Shown here in pieces: positions 26,584-36,628 of a DNA stretch of 64,000 nt. The notes below the pieces were generated by a model that was given only the letters and a program-made list of their open reading frames with translations, was not told the origin of the DNA and ran no database searches. Every line of letters begins with the position of its first letter. Positions within the stretch are counted from its first letter, which is position 1. A program made the translations under genes and the position numbers. Source of the DNA: Bacillota bacterium (GTDB lineage Bacteria > Bacillota > Clostridia > Acetivibrionales > DSM-1351); NCBI GenBank assembly GCA_023415305.1, contig JAEZKZ010000002.1:22301-86300 (forward strand), given 5' to 3'.

Positions 26584-27261
26584 ATGGAGCTATCACCGCT
26601 TTTCATATCACTGAAGGTTGCTTTTACAGCTACTTTAATAACAATATTTGCTGGAACAGCCGCTGCACGCTTCGTATTAAAAATAAAAAGATTTAAGGGC
26701 ATAATTGATGGATTATTTACGCTCCCCATGGTATTGCCCCCCACTGTTGTAGGATTCTTCCTGCTGGTTTTACTGGGAAAAAACAGCCCTTCCGGAAAAT
26801 TTCTGATGAACCTGAATATCAATGTTGTTTTTACATGGGTAGGTGCTGTAATAGCTTCTGCGGTTGTTTCATTTCCGTTGATGTACAGGACGGTAAGAGG
26901 AGCCTTTGAGCAATTTGACGTAAATATCATTTATGCTGCCAGAACTCTTGGAATGGCCGAAAGTAAAATATTCAGGGCAATTGTTCTTCCTAACATCGTC
27001 CCCGGTTTGATTGCTGGAACAATTCTTTCCTTTGCGAGAGCTCTGGGGGAATTTGGTGCAACCATGATGCTTGCCGGAAACATACCGGGTAAAACACAAA
27101 CCATGTCTGTGGCTGTATATTCGGCTGTTCAGTCTGGAGACAGCGGTACCGCTTATAAATGGGTTGCCGTGGTATGTACAATGTCTTTTACCGCTATGAT
27201 TTTAATGAACTTCTGGAATGGAAGGCAGATTAAAAAGACCACGAAACGGGGTGATATTTGA
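26584..27261 (+). CDS. modB: Molybdate ABC transporter permease ModB
   Basis: ATG 26584 follows GGGGAGGTG. The 225-residue protein has five hydrophobic segments and the EAA loop (RTLGMAESKIFRAIVLPNIVPG), preceded by LPMVLPPTVVGF and followed by SFARALGEFGATMMLAGN, all typical of ModB. Its TGA overlaps the modC ATG by one base. Position at the end of the nif genes supports molybdate rather than sulfate. No modA (binding protein) gene is visible on either side. Confidence 0.88.
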   Translation: MELSPLFISLKVAFTATLITIFAGTAAARFVLKIKRFKGIIDGLFTLPMVLPPTVVGFFLLVLLGKNSPSGKFLMNLNINVVFTWVGAVIASAVVSFPLMYRTVRGAFEQFDVNIIYAARTLGMAESKIFRAIVLPNIVPGLIAGTILSFARALGEFGATMMLAGNIPGKTQTMSVAVYSAVQSGDSGTAYKWVAVVCTMSFTAMILMNFWNGRQIKKTTKRGDI

Positions 27262-28322
27262 TGTCCCTCTTTGTAGATATCAAGAAAAAACTTGACGATT
27301 TCAATCTTGAAATAAAGTTCAGCACAGATAATAAGATTTTGGGACTGCTGGGTGCCTCGGGCTGCGGCAAGAGTATGACCCTTAAGTGTATTGCAGGAAT
27401 AGAGGAGCCTGATGAGGGTAGAATTATACTTGAAGACAGGGTTTTGTTTGATTCCGAAAAAAAAATAAACCTGCCGCCCCGGCAAAGAAGGGTGGGCTAT
27501 CTTTTTCAGAACTATGCACTTTTCCCAAATATGACGGTGAAGGAAAATATAGAAGCCGGGGTAAAAGGTAACAAGGCTGAAAGAGAGAAAATTGTCAGAG
27601 AAAAAATAGAAATGTTTTTCTTAAAAGGCCATGAATACAAAAAGCCCCATCAGCTTTCGGGCGGACAGCAGCAGAGAGTGGCACTGGCCAGAATCCTGGC
27701 TTCAGAACCCGAGGTGGTTTTGCTGGATGAGCCCTTTTCGGCGCTGGACAGTAATCTGAAATGGAATCTGGAGCAGGAACTGATGGAGCTGCTGTCAACG
27801 TACTCAGGTAAGGTTTTGCTGGTTTCACACAACAGAAATGAAGTATACCGTTTTTCTGAAACTATAGCTGTACTGGCTGCCGGGAAAGTTGAAACTTTCT
27901 GTACCAGGTCAGAGCTGTTCGATAATCCTGTAACAGTGGCTGCCGCACAGCTTACAGGTTGTAAAAACATATCCCGGGCAGAAAAATTAACCAACCACAC
28001 TCTTTATGCGGCTGATTGGGGTATTACACTATATTCCAATAAAAAAGTACCTGATTATATAACTCATGTGGGGATGAGAGCTCATTATATTAAGTACTTT
28101 GATAATACTGATTTTACCAATACCATAAACTGCAGGATCTCCAAGATTATCGAAAATCCGTTTTCATATATTATCATGCTAAATAATCTGCAAAACAGAG
28201 ATAAAAAAGAGATCAGCAAAATAAGATGGGAAGTGGATAAGGCGGAATGGGAGAATATAGCTGCTAATAAAGAAACAATAAGGTTGGTCTTTGACCCTGA
28301 TAAGTTACTGCTTCTGTCTTAA
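27261..28322 (+). CDS. modC: Molybdate ABC transporter ATP-binding protein ModC
   Basis: The gene starts at ATG 27261, overlapping the modB stop. The 353-residue protein has Walker A GASGCGKSM, Q-loop LFQNYALFPNMTV, signature LSGGQQQR, Walker B VVLLDEPFSALD and switch His in LLVSHNRNE. The last 120 residues form a TOBE-like regulatory domain, which in ModC can bind oxyanion. It energises ModB to supply molybdenum for FeMo-cofactor. The nif-mod series ends here with 263 bp of non-coding sequence after it, in which I recognise no terminator or riboswitch. Confidence 0.88.
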   Translation: MSLFVDIKKKLDDFNLEIKFSTDNKILGLLGASGCGKSMTLKCIAGIEEPDEGRIILEDRVLFDSEKKINLPPRQRRVGYLFQNYALFPNMTVKENIEAGVKGNKAEREKIVREKIEMFFLKGHEYKKPHQLSGGQQQRVALARILASEPEVVLLDEPFSALDSNLKWNLEQELMELLSTYSGKVLLVSHNRNEVYRFSETIAVLAAGKVETFCTRSELFDNPVTVAAAQLTGCKNISRAEKLTNHTLYAADWGITLYSNKKVPDYITHVGMRAHYIKYFDNTDFTNTINCRISKIIENPFSYIIMLNNLQNRDKKEISKIRWEVDKAEWENIAANKETIRLVFDPDKLLLLS

Positions 28323-28585
28323 TCACAAATTTTGGTTCGGCATATATGGAAGCATTTATTAACTCAACACTGTAGGTAGCTTGTTAAGTGCTATTATTTC
28401 TCAAAAAAATGGGAAACTTCATATGCGCGCAATGAAAACGGGATAAAAGCATATCTCTCAAAAGCAGTTCTATGTAGGGCTGGCTTAATTCTACAAAAGA
28501 TAACACGAAATTAACAGAGTATCTTCAAGAAATTTACATTAATCTCCTAATATAATTAGAGAAAAATATATTAGGAGGTGCAGTT

Positions 28586-31500
28586 TTGAAAACAAAAAAA
28601 GTAAAAAACTTGTTATGTGTATTTTTAGTACTGGCCATCATATTAACAATACAACCGGTATCAGTTTCGGCAGAAACTCAGGTCGAAACGGTAGCACAAT
28701 GGGATTTCACCGCCGATCCCAACCCGGATAATACTTTAATTGAAATTCCATCCACAGGAGGAACTGATAGAGGTGCTTACCTCACCACATCCCTGGGAAA
28801 ACCTATAGACGGTTATACTTCCGGGAACAAGTCCATCTATGTTAATGGTTGGGATAATGGTGAAAACACCAAGTACTGGGAAATAGCCCTTTCAACAAAG
28901 GGCTATGAAAATCTGAAAGTATCCTTTAACAGCTTTAGTTCAGGAACGGGGCCAAGAGATTTCAAACTACAGTACAGCACTGATAATTTAAACTTTTATG
29001 ACGTTCAGAATGGAGATTACAAAAACGGTTCAATTTCGGGCGCACCTTCTAAACTTAATCTATTACTACCTTCAGAAATTAATGATAATGAAAACGTAAA
29101 ATTGAGATTCTTACAAACAAGTAATATATCTGTCAGGGCAGGAACCGACAAATACAGTGCCACTGAACAGGTTTCATCTACAGGAACCTCACGTTTATAT
29201 AATATCTTAATTCAAGGTGATAAAAGTGCCGGTAACGAACAGCCTCCCGAGGAGGAAACGGGCTCAGTAACAGCATACCCTGAAAGTGGCGCCGTAATCA
29301 TAGCCGGAAGCTCTGTAACACTGACAACAGTGACTTCCGGAGCCGCGATACAATATACCTTGAATGATGGACCTGAGCAGCTATTGAGTACTACTTCCGG
29401 GGCAATAACAATCAATGAGTTCAGCCTGCCCGACAACACCGCTGTTATAAAGGCAAGAGAGGTTATTGGACCCATTTATGGCACAGAAAGTACTTTTATA
29501 TATAAGCAGGCTCAGGTGGCAAAAGTATCCGCAGCCCCAACAGGAAAGGTTCCGGCCGGAACACGGATTACACTTTCAAGTGAAACCCAGGGGGCAGAAA
29601 TAAAGTTTACTCTTATTTCTAAAGCAGGACAGTCAGAGGAAAAGCCTCAACCTGAAAAGGTATACAGCGGCCCAATTACTTTAGATAGGGAAATGTTTCC
29701 TGTAAGGCTTCAAGCTGTAGCCAAACTCAGGGGTTATCTTGACAGTACAGCTGCAACATTTGATTACAGTCTTGATGAAGGTTCTGGAACTGAACAGGTC
29801 TACTTCGGACAGATTCATTCTCATACAAATCAGTCAGACGGCTCCGGGTCACTGACTGATGCCTATGAGTATGCAAAAAATATTGCCAAACTGGACTTTT
29901 TCGCTGTGACTGATCACTCCAATTACTTCGATTCAACAAGTTCACCGGTTGAATACTCCAGCAGCAGTTCAAATTCAAAATGGCAGCAGTGTGTCGCAGC
30001 CGCTGATGCCGCGGCTTCAGATTCCTTTGTTGCCCTATATGGCTATGAAATGACCTGGACGGGCAAGGTAGGACATATCAACACCTTTAATACCAATGGT
30101 TTTGTAAGCAGAAACAATCCCCAATATACATCCAGCTTCGAAGGGATGAAGAACTATTATAAGCTTCTAAAAGAAATCCCACAGTCAATATCACAATTTA
30201 ATCATCCCGGAAAGACCTTCGGAGATTTCAATAATTTTTCAGATTACGACGAAGCAATAGATAAACAGATTTCTTTAATCGAGGTTGGAAACGGTGAAGG
30301 TGCAATCGGCTCGGGAGGCTACTTTCCATCTTATGATTACTACAATAAAGCTCTTGATAAGGGCTGGCATCTTGCACCGACAAACAACCAGGACAATCAT
30401 AAGGGCCTGTGGGGTACTGCAAATACCGGGAGAACAGCAGTTGTAACCGATAATTTTTCAAGGACTGGCGTATATGATGCATTAAAAAATATGGAGGTAT
30501 ATGCCACTGAAGATTCAAATTTAAGGATTAAATATACTGCAAACAACCGGCCCATGGGAACAATCCTGCCTGTTGATACCGCACAGCTGAACATTAATGT
30601 TGATTTATCCGATTTGGATACTTCAGATTATATAGGCACGGTTTCCCTGATAACAAATGGCGGAAAAGAGAGCAATGTTCAGACTTTTGAATCAAATAAT
30701 GCCGTTTATTCCGTTAATATAGATAATCCCTCCAAAGGCTACTATTATGTAAAAGTAGTTGAAGCAGACGGAGACATTGCCGTAACAGCTCCGGTATGGG
30801 TGGGAAATGTAGAAAAGGTTGGTATTTCTTCGTTTACTTCAAATGTATCCATGCCTGTAGCCGGTGAAACGCTGGAGTTATCCACCGAAATATTCAATAA
30901 TGAGGCTGCGGCTGTCAATATTGATTCTATCACATATAAAATAGGTGACAATGTAATTGCAACGGGCAAGGCGGGACAGCCCCTTAACTCCCTGGGAACC
31001 CTTAAAGATACTGTCTCTTATACTCCTGCTGCCGCCGGGGCATACACAATCCAGGTGGAGGCAGCAGCGACACTGAACGGCATTACAAAGATATATACCG
31101 AAGCAATTATTCTTGACGTAAGAGATGCCTCCAAACTTATAAATCTTGGGGTAGATGCCTCACACCTTAATGAATATGTGGCAGGAAACTATGCCAACAG
31201 CATGACAAACTTTTCAAAGCTTGCCGAGGATTATGATGTACGTCTGGTAGAAATCAAGGAGGGTATTACTTCTGAAAAGCTCTCAACCTTGTCAGGGCTT
31301 ATTCTGACTCCTCCAAACAGAAAAACTAACATTGGAGCCCTGGGCGAATATTCAGCTGAAGAACTGGAAGCTATAAAAGCCTTTGCAGCTGAGGGAAAAA
31401 CCTTGATAGTATGCGGTCTGGCAGATTATGGTGATGGTAAAAATCCCGATCAATATCACACATCCTACCAACAGAATAAAATTCTTGAAGCAATAGGTGC

Positions 31501-34500
31501 GAAGGCTAGGATAGTTGATGATGAGGTAATTGATAAAACCAATTACGAGTCTCAAAACTACAGGCTTCGCTTCAAAAATTATAATTTGAACAGTGAATAT
31601 AACAGGGGAGTAAAGCCGGAACAGGAATACAGCTTCTACAGCGGTGCGTCGGTTTATATACAGGATGCCGATAAAACAGCTGTAACTACCATTGTAGCAT
31701 CCCATGACACTTCCGAGAGTCTTGACTCTGACAAGGATGGTAAGGGTGGAATCGATAACCCGGTGAAGAAAGGCAGTATCCCCGCTCTTACGATAGAAAC
31801 TCTGGCAAGCGGAGCAAAGATTTTTGTTGCCGGTACTGTCTTTATGTCCAACTTTGAAGTACAGGCAACAATAGACAACTCGTCGCAGCTTAACTTCAGC
31901 AATTATAACATATGTCAGAATATTGTTCAGTCTATAGCCCCTCAGAAAATAACAGTTATAAGGCAGGTTCAGTCAGCGAATGTCGGTGAAAAGTTTACCA
32001 TAGAGGGTATCGTTACTTCCAATTCAAGCGGGTATGACAAAGAAACTGCTTTCTTTGATTGTATTTATATTCAGGATGAAACTGCCGGAATTAATCTGTT
32101 CCCCGTATCGGGAGACTATAAAGCCGGGCAGAAGGTACGAGTTAAAGGAACTGTAGGAGGCTATCAGGGAGAAAAACAGCTTACGGTTGATAAAATAGAA
32201 TTAATCGACAGTACTACTAACCCAATAACTCCATTGAGTATAACTACAGCCGACGCAAATGAGGACTCGAACAGGGGAAGACTGGTCAGTGTAAGCGGTA
32301 ACGTCAAGTCAGTGGGGATGGCCAACGGAATAGTAGAATCCATAACTGTCAACGATGGTTCTGGAGATGTCAGAGTATTCATTGACGGTTATATTAATCC
32401 ATCGGTAAAGCTTGATTTTGTTAATGAGGGACAAAAAATTAATGCTGTAGGTCTTTGTTCGGTTGATACCCTTGGAAAACGGATCAGAGTACGGGACAGA
32501 AGGGAGATAACACAAGCCGCTGCTGCCACTGTTATCAACATTCTTCATACAAATGACAGTCATGGACGTGTTTATCCTGATCCTAACAACAAGGGGATGA
32601 TAGGCATTGACAAAATTGCTGCCATAAAAAAGGCCACGACGAATGCGTTACTGGTTGATGCAGGAGACACTCTTCACGGTCTGCCCATTGCAAATACTAC
32701 ACAGGGTTCAAATATTATTGAACTTATGAATCTGGCCGGCTACGACGTAATGACTCCCGGCAATCATGATTTTAATTACGGAAGCAGTAAGCTTAAGGAG
32801 TATGCAGAAGCAGGAACTACCCGGTTCAATATTATATCCTCCAATATTGTTAATAAAGCTGAAGGTTCACTGTGGCTGCCGGCAACGGCTATAAAGACCG
32901 TTAACGGTATAAAAATAGGCTTCTTTGGATTAACAACTAAAGATACAACCATAATGACAAATCCATCAAATGTATCCAGCCTTGATTTTGAGGATTATTT
33001 GTCATCTGCCCGGAAAGCCATAGAAAATCTGAAGTCGGAAGATGTTGACGTTATTATAGGTTTGACACATATCTCGCGACCGGATGTAAAGGAACTTGCA
33101 AAGCGTCTTGCAGGGGATGTGGATGTAATTATTGACGGGCACGACCATTTGAGTACAAAGGATAGTGAGTCGGGTGTGTTGATAGCAGGTTCAGGTCAGT
33201 ATGAAGAAAACCTGGGGAGTATATCATTAATGCTTAATGAGAATAAAGACGTGATTCAGAAAGACGCAAAACTTATTCCGAAAGCAGACACCGAAAATAT
33301 CATACCGGATTCTGACGTTAAAGCCCGGGCTTCAACCATGATGGAACTGGTTAATACTTTGTTCAGTCAGAAAATCGGAACCTCTGAAGTGTTGCTTAGC
33401 AGTGAAAGAGGAAGTTTTTCCGCAGGACAAATCACAAATGGTGTTAGAAACTCTGAAATGCCTTTGGGTAATCTGGTTGCAGATGCCATGAGAAGTGTTC
33501 TTGAGGCAGATTTGGCCATAACAAACGGGGGAGGCTTGAGAGCCGACATAAAAATCGGAGATATTACGGCCGGTACTTTAAATTCAGTGCTTCCTTTCGG
33601 CAACTATGGAGTTATAAAGGAGGTAAATCCTAAACAGTTAAAGGCCATTCTTGAACACGGTCTGTCGGATGCACCGGTTCCTATAGGAAAATTTCCGCAG
33701 ATATCAGGTATGAGGATTGAATACAATCCTAACGCCCCGGCGGGTTCCAAAGTCACTAAAATTACTGTTGGAAATACTATTCTCAACTTAACCGATGCAA
33801 CAACAAAGTACAAGTTGGCAACCAATGATTTTATGGCAAACGGCGGAGATGGCTACGCTTCAATAAAAGAGCTTAAAACCCTTATTGAGGGAGATTCTCT
33901 GGATGTGGTACTGGAGAAATATGTTAAGAGCCTTCCAGAGGTAAAAATAACAAAGGCTTATGAAAATATTCAGGGAAGAATACTGGCGGTAAAGGCTGTA
34001 GAAAATCCTCCGGATAATCCTACACAAAATCCCGTCACAGGCGGTTCGTCACAGAGCAGCTGGACGCCGGTTCCAACTGCACCCGGTATTGAAATTAATG
34101 GTACTTCGGCTGTTATTAAGTTAAACCTGAATAAAACCACCGGTGAAGCAAGGTTTAAGCTTACAGCTCTAAACGCCAAGGACCTTATTGAGCATGCTAA
34201 AACCTTAGATCAAGGAAGTGATGCGACTATAGAGATAAAAGGACAGCTGGAAGAAGGTGCAAGAAATGCCTGTATTCAAATAGAAAACGGTATATTTAAA
34301 AGGCTGTCAACAGAGACCAATGCCAGTCTAAGGATTGATGCAGGCTTTGCAGCTATAGAATTAAGCAGTCAGGTTATTGACAATATATATACTGCAAACA
34401 AGGGCCGGGATATCAGCTTCCTGGTAGAACAAACCGCACCCGATTCCCTTCCTGCAGAGATAAAGGATGTAGTTGGGGACCGACCGGTGTATAATATAGC

Positions 34501-35191
34501 AATAATGGCCGGAAATACACGAATAACTGATTTTGCGGGTGAAGCTCTGAGGATTTCCATTCCATATGCTTTAAAGCAGGGCGAAAACCCCAATGCTGTA
34601 GTAGTGTTCTATATAGATGAAAAAGGTGAGGCTGTGCAGGTTACAGGTGTATACAACAAGGCTGCAGGTAAAGTCGAATTTATTACAAATCACTTGTCCA
34701 GATATACAATAGGTTATAAGTACATTCAATTCAGTGATATATGGTATAGTTCAGTAAAAAGTGATATTGAGTTTGTTTCAGCACGAGACCTTATGACCGG
34801 AATTGGAAATGGTGAGTTTGGAACTGACAGGGCTATGACTCGAGGAATGCTGGTTACTGTACTTGGAAAGCTGGCAGGAGCAGAACCTGTTGGTGCAGCC
34901 GACTTTAATGATGTGGCTCCTGACAAATACTATTCGCCATATATTGCATGGGCGGCAGAAAACGGAATTGTAGCAGGGACCGGAAGAAACATGTTCCGAC
35001 CTGACAGGGCTGTGTCCAGAGAAGAACTTGAGACAATCCTGAACAATTTCTTGAAATATCTGAAAGTGAATACGAAAATTACTGTTGATCAATTACTGTC
35101 CGATTACAAAGAAGATTCTAAGGAAATGGTAACCAGGGCTGATATTGCGTCTATTCTTAAAAGGTATATAGAGTTATATCTTAAAGGGTAG
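28586..35191 (+). CDS. SLH-anchored surface protein with PHP-type phosphoesterase and 5'-nucleotidase modules
   Basis: TTG 28586 follows TTAGGAGGTG at good spacing. The product has 2201 residues with a signal peptide at 1-30. Residues about 230-395 are chitobiase C-terminal-like beta domains (ESGAVIIAGSSVTLTTVTSG). From about 405 comes a PHP-type metal-dependent phosphoesterase (QIHSHTNQSDGSG, VTDHSNYFD, FNHPG). Then come a beta-sandwich region, a glutamine-amidotransferase-like segment and an OB-fold-like region (about 1125-1310). From about 1315 it is a 5'-nucleotidase/UshA-type metallophosphatase (LHTNDSHGR, DAGDTLHG, GNHDFNYG, GHDHLS) with its C-terminal domain (NGGGLRADI, LPFGNYG). Two or more SLH repeats (about 2050-2201) anchor it to the wall. 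It probably scavenges phosphate from extracellular nucleotides. Confidence 0.88.
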   Translation: MKTKKVKNLLCVFLVLAIILTIQPVSVSAETQVETVAQWDFTADPNPDNTLIEIPSTGGTDRGAYLTTSLGKPIDGYTSGNKSIYVNGWDNGENTKYWEIALSTKGYENLKVSFNSFSSGTGPRDFKLQYSTDNLNFYDVQNGDYKNGSISGAPSKLNLLLPSEINDNENVKLRFLQTSNISVRAGTDKYSATEQVSSTGTSRLYNILIQGDKSAGNEQPPEEETGSVTAYPESGAVIIAGSSVTLTTVTSGAAIQYTLNDGPEQLLSTTSGAITINEFSLPDNTAVIKAREVIGPIYGTESTFIYKQAQVAKVSAAPTGKVPAGTRITLSSETQGAEIKFTLISKAGQSEEKPQPEKVYSGPITLDREMFPVRLQAVAKLRGYLDSTAATFDYSLDEGSGTEQVYFGQIHSHTNQSDGSGSLTDAYEYAKNIAKLDFFAVTDHSNYFDSTSSPVEYSSSSSNSKWQQCVAAADAAASDSFVALYGYEMTWTGKVGHINTFNTNGFVSRNNPQYTSSFEGMKNYYKLLKEIPQSISQFNHPGKTFGDFNNFSDYDEAIDKQISLIEVGNGEGAIGSGGYFPSYDYYNKALDKGWHLAPTNNQDNHKGLWGTANTGRTAVVTDNFSRTGVYDALKNMEVYATEDSNLRIKYTANNRPMGTILPVDTAQLNINVDLSDLDTSDYIGTVSLITNGGKESNVQTFESNNAVYSVNIDNPSKGYYYVKVVEADGDIAVTAPVWVGNVEKVGISSFTSNVSMPVAGETLELSTEIFNNEAAAVNIDSITYKIGDNVIATGKAGQPLNSLGTLKDTVSYTPAAAGAYTIQVEAAATLNGITKIYTEAIILDVRDASKLINLGVDASHLNEYVAGNYANSMTNFSKLAEDYDVRLVEIKEGITSEKLSTLSGLILTPPNRKTNIGALGEYSAEELEAIKAFAAEGKTLIVCGLADYGDGKNPDQYHTSYQQNKILEAIGAKARIVDDEVIDKTNYESQNYRLRFKNYNLNSEYNRGVKPEQEYSFYSGASVYIQDADKTAVTTIVASHDTSESLDSDKDGKGGIDNPVKKGSIPALTIETLASGAKIFVAGTVFMSNFEVQATIDNSSQLNFSNYNICQNIVQSIAPQKITVIRQVQSANVGEKFTIEGIVTSNSSGYDKETAFFDCIYIQDETAGINLFPVSGDYKAGQKVRVKGTVGGYQGEKQLTVDKIELIDSTTNPITPLSITTADANEDSNRGRLVSVSGNVKSVGMANGIVESITVNDGSGDVRVFIDGYINPSVKLDFVNEGQKINAVGLCSVDTLGKRIRVRDRREITQAAAATVINILHTNDSHGRVYPDPNNKGMIGIDKIAAIKKATTNALLVDAGDTLHGLPIANTTQGSNIIELMNLAGYDVMTPGNHDFNYGSSKLKEYAEAGTTRFNIISSNIVNKAEGSLWLPATAIKTVNGIKIGFFGLTTKDTTIMTNPSNVSSLDFEDYLSSARKAIENLKSEDVDVIIGLTHISRPDVKELAKRLAGDVDVIIDGHDHLSTKDSESGVLIAGSGQYEENLGSISLMLNENKDVIQKDAKLIPKADTENIIPDSDVKARASTMMELVNTLFSQKIGTSEVLLSSERGSFSAGQITNGVRNSEMPLGNLVADAMRSVLEADLAITNGGGLRADIKIGDITAGTLNSVLPFGNYGVIKEVNPKQLKAILEHGLSDAPVPIGKFPQISGMRIEYNPNAPAGSKVTKITVGNTILNLTDATTKYKLATNDFMANGGDGYASIKELKTLIEGDSLDVVLEKYVKSLPEVKITKAYENIQGRILAVKAVENPPDNPTQNPVTGGSSQSSWTPVPTAPGIEINGTSAVIKLNLNKTTGEARFKLTALNAKDLIEHAKTLDQGSDATIEIKGQLEEGARNACIQIENGIFKRLSTETNASLRIDAGFAAIELSSQVIDNIYTANKGRDISFLVEQTAPDSLPAEIKDVVGDRPVYNIAIMAGNTRITDFAGEALRISIPYALKQGENPNAVVVFYIDEKGEAVQVTGVYNKAAGKVEFITNHLSRYTIGYKYIQFSDIWYSSVKSDIEFVSARDLMTGIGNGEFGTDRAMTRGMLVTVLGKLAGAEPVGAADFNDVAPDKYYSPYIAWAAENGIVAGTGRNMFRPDRAVSREELETILNNFLKYLKVNTKITVDQLLSDYKEDSKEMVTRADIASILKRYIELYLKG

Positions 35192-35273
35192 TGAAAGAGG
35201 GCAAATTTCCTAAACCTCCATTTTGCTATGGACATTAAAAGAATAAAATAATAAGATAATAAGGTAGTATGAT

Positions 35274-35319
35274 AAAAATGGTAAAAGCGGCTGCTAAGTC
35301 GCTTTTACCATTTTTGTAA
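35274..35319 (+). terminator. Strong Rho-independent terminator
   Basis: AAAAATGGTAAAAGCG (35274-35289) pairs with CGCTTTTACCATTTTT (35300-35315). It lies about 85 bp after the surface-protein gene. Confidence 0.9.
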
Positions 35320-35420
35320 AAACTAATACATTTAACTTCTTATTTAACCTTAATTGTGTTACTTTTATAATATTTATAACGATTTATGTGATAAAGATAG
35401 ATCTGATTTTGGAGGCAAAA

Positions 35421-36410
35421 ATGAACGAAGTACAAGTAATAATTAGACAAATATTGATTCTATCCCTTTTAGGACTAACTGGTTTTGCGGCTGGGAAGGG
35501 AAAATTCCTGCCTGAAAATTCTCATAAGTACATTTCGGCTCTGATATTAAAAATTACAATGCCGTTTTTAATTTTCAATACAATGGGTAACTATTCTTTT
35601 ACAGGTGAAACTTTAAAAAACGGTTTCTTCATATTTGCTTTGGGAGTTGTCTTTATTCTGCTTGGAGGCTTCATATCCTTGTGGCCCTGTAAATTAATGG
35701 GTATACGTGAAAAGACCAAAAATATATATATTGCTCAGTCAATGTTCGGAAATGTAATATTTATGGCATATCCCCTGCTAAAAGCAATGTACGGAGACGA
35801 AGGAATAGTCTATGCAATATTTTATAATATTGCAAATGATGCCATACTCTGGACTTTGGGGGTATACCTGTTTAACAGGCATAATACCACAAACTGGAGA
35901 GATAATCTCAAGCATTTGATAAACCCCAATACAATTGCATTTTTAGGCGGCATTCTGATGATCGTATTAAAGAGCTTGTTTAACATTCAGAATACAGCTG
36001 TTTATCAGTCAGTTTGGGATATATTTTACACTACCTTTTATAATCTCGGACATACAACAATATATTTATCCATGATTTTTATCGGACTGATTTTGTCCAA
36101 TGTAAAAATACAAGGACTAAGTGATATTGTAATGAGAGCCAGATACCTTGTTTATTCACTCTTTAAGCTGATTATCGTCCCGGCCGCAGCTCTTCTGTTC
36201 TTTAAGGCCACAGGTAACTTTTTTGATGTATTTGTTAAGAGAATAGTTACCCTACAGCTTGCAATGCCCGCATCTACAATTGTTTCTGCGCTGGCACTGG
36301 AATACGACTCGGATTATAATGCTGCTACCGAAGGAATATTTATATCCACAATCCTATCTATTTTCTCACTTCCGTTTATTGTATATTTGCTGACATTATT
36401 AAAAGTATAG
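35421..36410 (+). CDS. AEC-family (auxin efflux carrier-like) transporter
   Basis: ATG 35421 follows TTGGAGGC; the frame upstream to 35388 has no SD. The 329-residue protein has about ten hydrophobic segments in the two-halves layout of the AEC/BART superfamily. Motifs include ALILKITMPFLIFNTM near the N-terminus, the broken-helix region QSMFGNVIFMAYPLLKAMYG, and LQLAMPASTIVSALALEYDSD near the end. The substrate (often an organic acid or small carboxylate) cannot be told. It stands alone between two terminators. Confidence 0.82.
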   Translation: MNEVQVIIRQILILSLLGLTGFAAGKGKFLPENSHKYISALILKITMPFLIFNTMGNYSFTGETLKNGFFIFALGVVFILLGGFISLWPCKLMGIREKTKNIYIAQSMFGNVIFMAYPLLKAMYGDEGIVYAIFYNIANDAILWTLGVYLFNRHNTTNWRDNLKHLINPNTIAFLGGILMIVLKSLFNIQNTAVYQSVWDIFYTTFYNLGHTTIYLSMIFIGLILSNVKIQGLSDIVMRARYLVYSLFKLIIVPAAALLFFKATGNFFDVFVKRIVTLQLAMPASTIVSALALEYDSDYNAATEGIFISTILSIFSLPFIVYLLTLLKV

Positions 36411-36448
36411 GAATCAATTAAATAATAAATAATTAATACTATCCGAAT

Positions 36449-36486
36449 ATTAAAAGCGTCCAATAAAAAATTGTTCGCTTTTTTAA
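36449..36486 (+). terminator. Probable terminator after the AEC transporter
   Basis: AAAAGCG (36452-36458) pairs with CGCTTTT (36476-36482) around a 17-nt A/T-rich loop, ending in TTTTTT. The loop is long, so confidence is moderate. Confidence 0.5.
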
Positions 36487-36514
36487 TTGACAATAGACTT
36501 TGTTGTTTGATAAT
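36487..36514 (+). promoter_or_regulatory. Probable promoter of the pur operon
   Basis: TTGACA (36487-36492), a 16-nt spacer and GATAAT (36509-36514) give a good sigma-A promoter about 115 nt before purE. Nearby GTTCGC (36473-36478) and GGCGAATAATT (about 36531) resemble PurBox halves, but their spacing is not that of the Bacillus PurR operator. Confidence 0.6.
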
Positions 36515-36628
36515 ATTAATGTATTAAAAGGCGAATAATTTTCTTGAAATCTGTAAAAATGTTCACAATTATACTACATAAAATTTATTTTACTTTAAAA
36601 TTATTTTATTTATATGGAGGCCAATAAC

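Noticed and set aside
28323..28585. c-di-GMP or other riboswitch before the large surface protein (GTAGGTAGC, GAAAACGGGATAAAAGC)
   Set aside because: Only short fragments resemble a riboswitch; no complete conserved core could be assembled.
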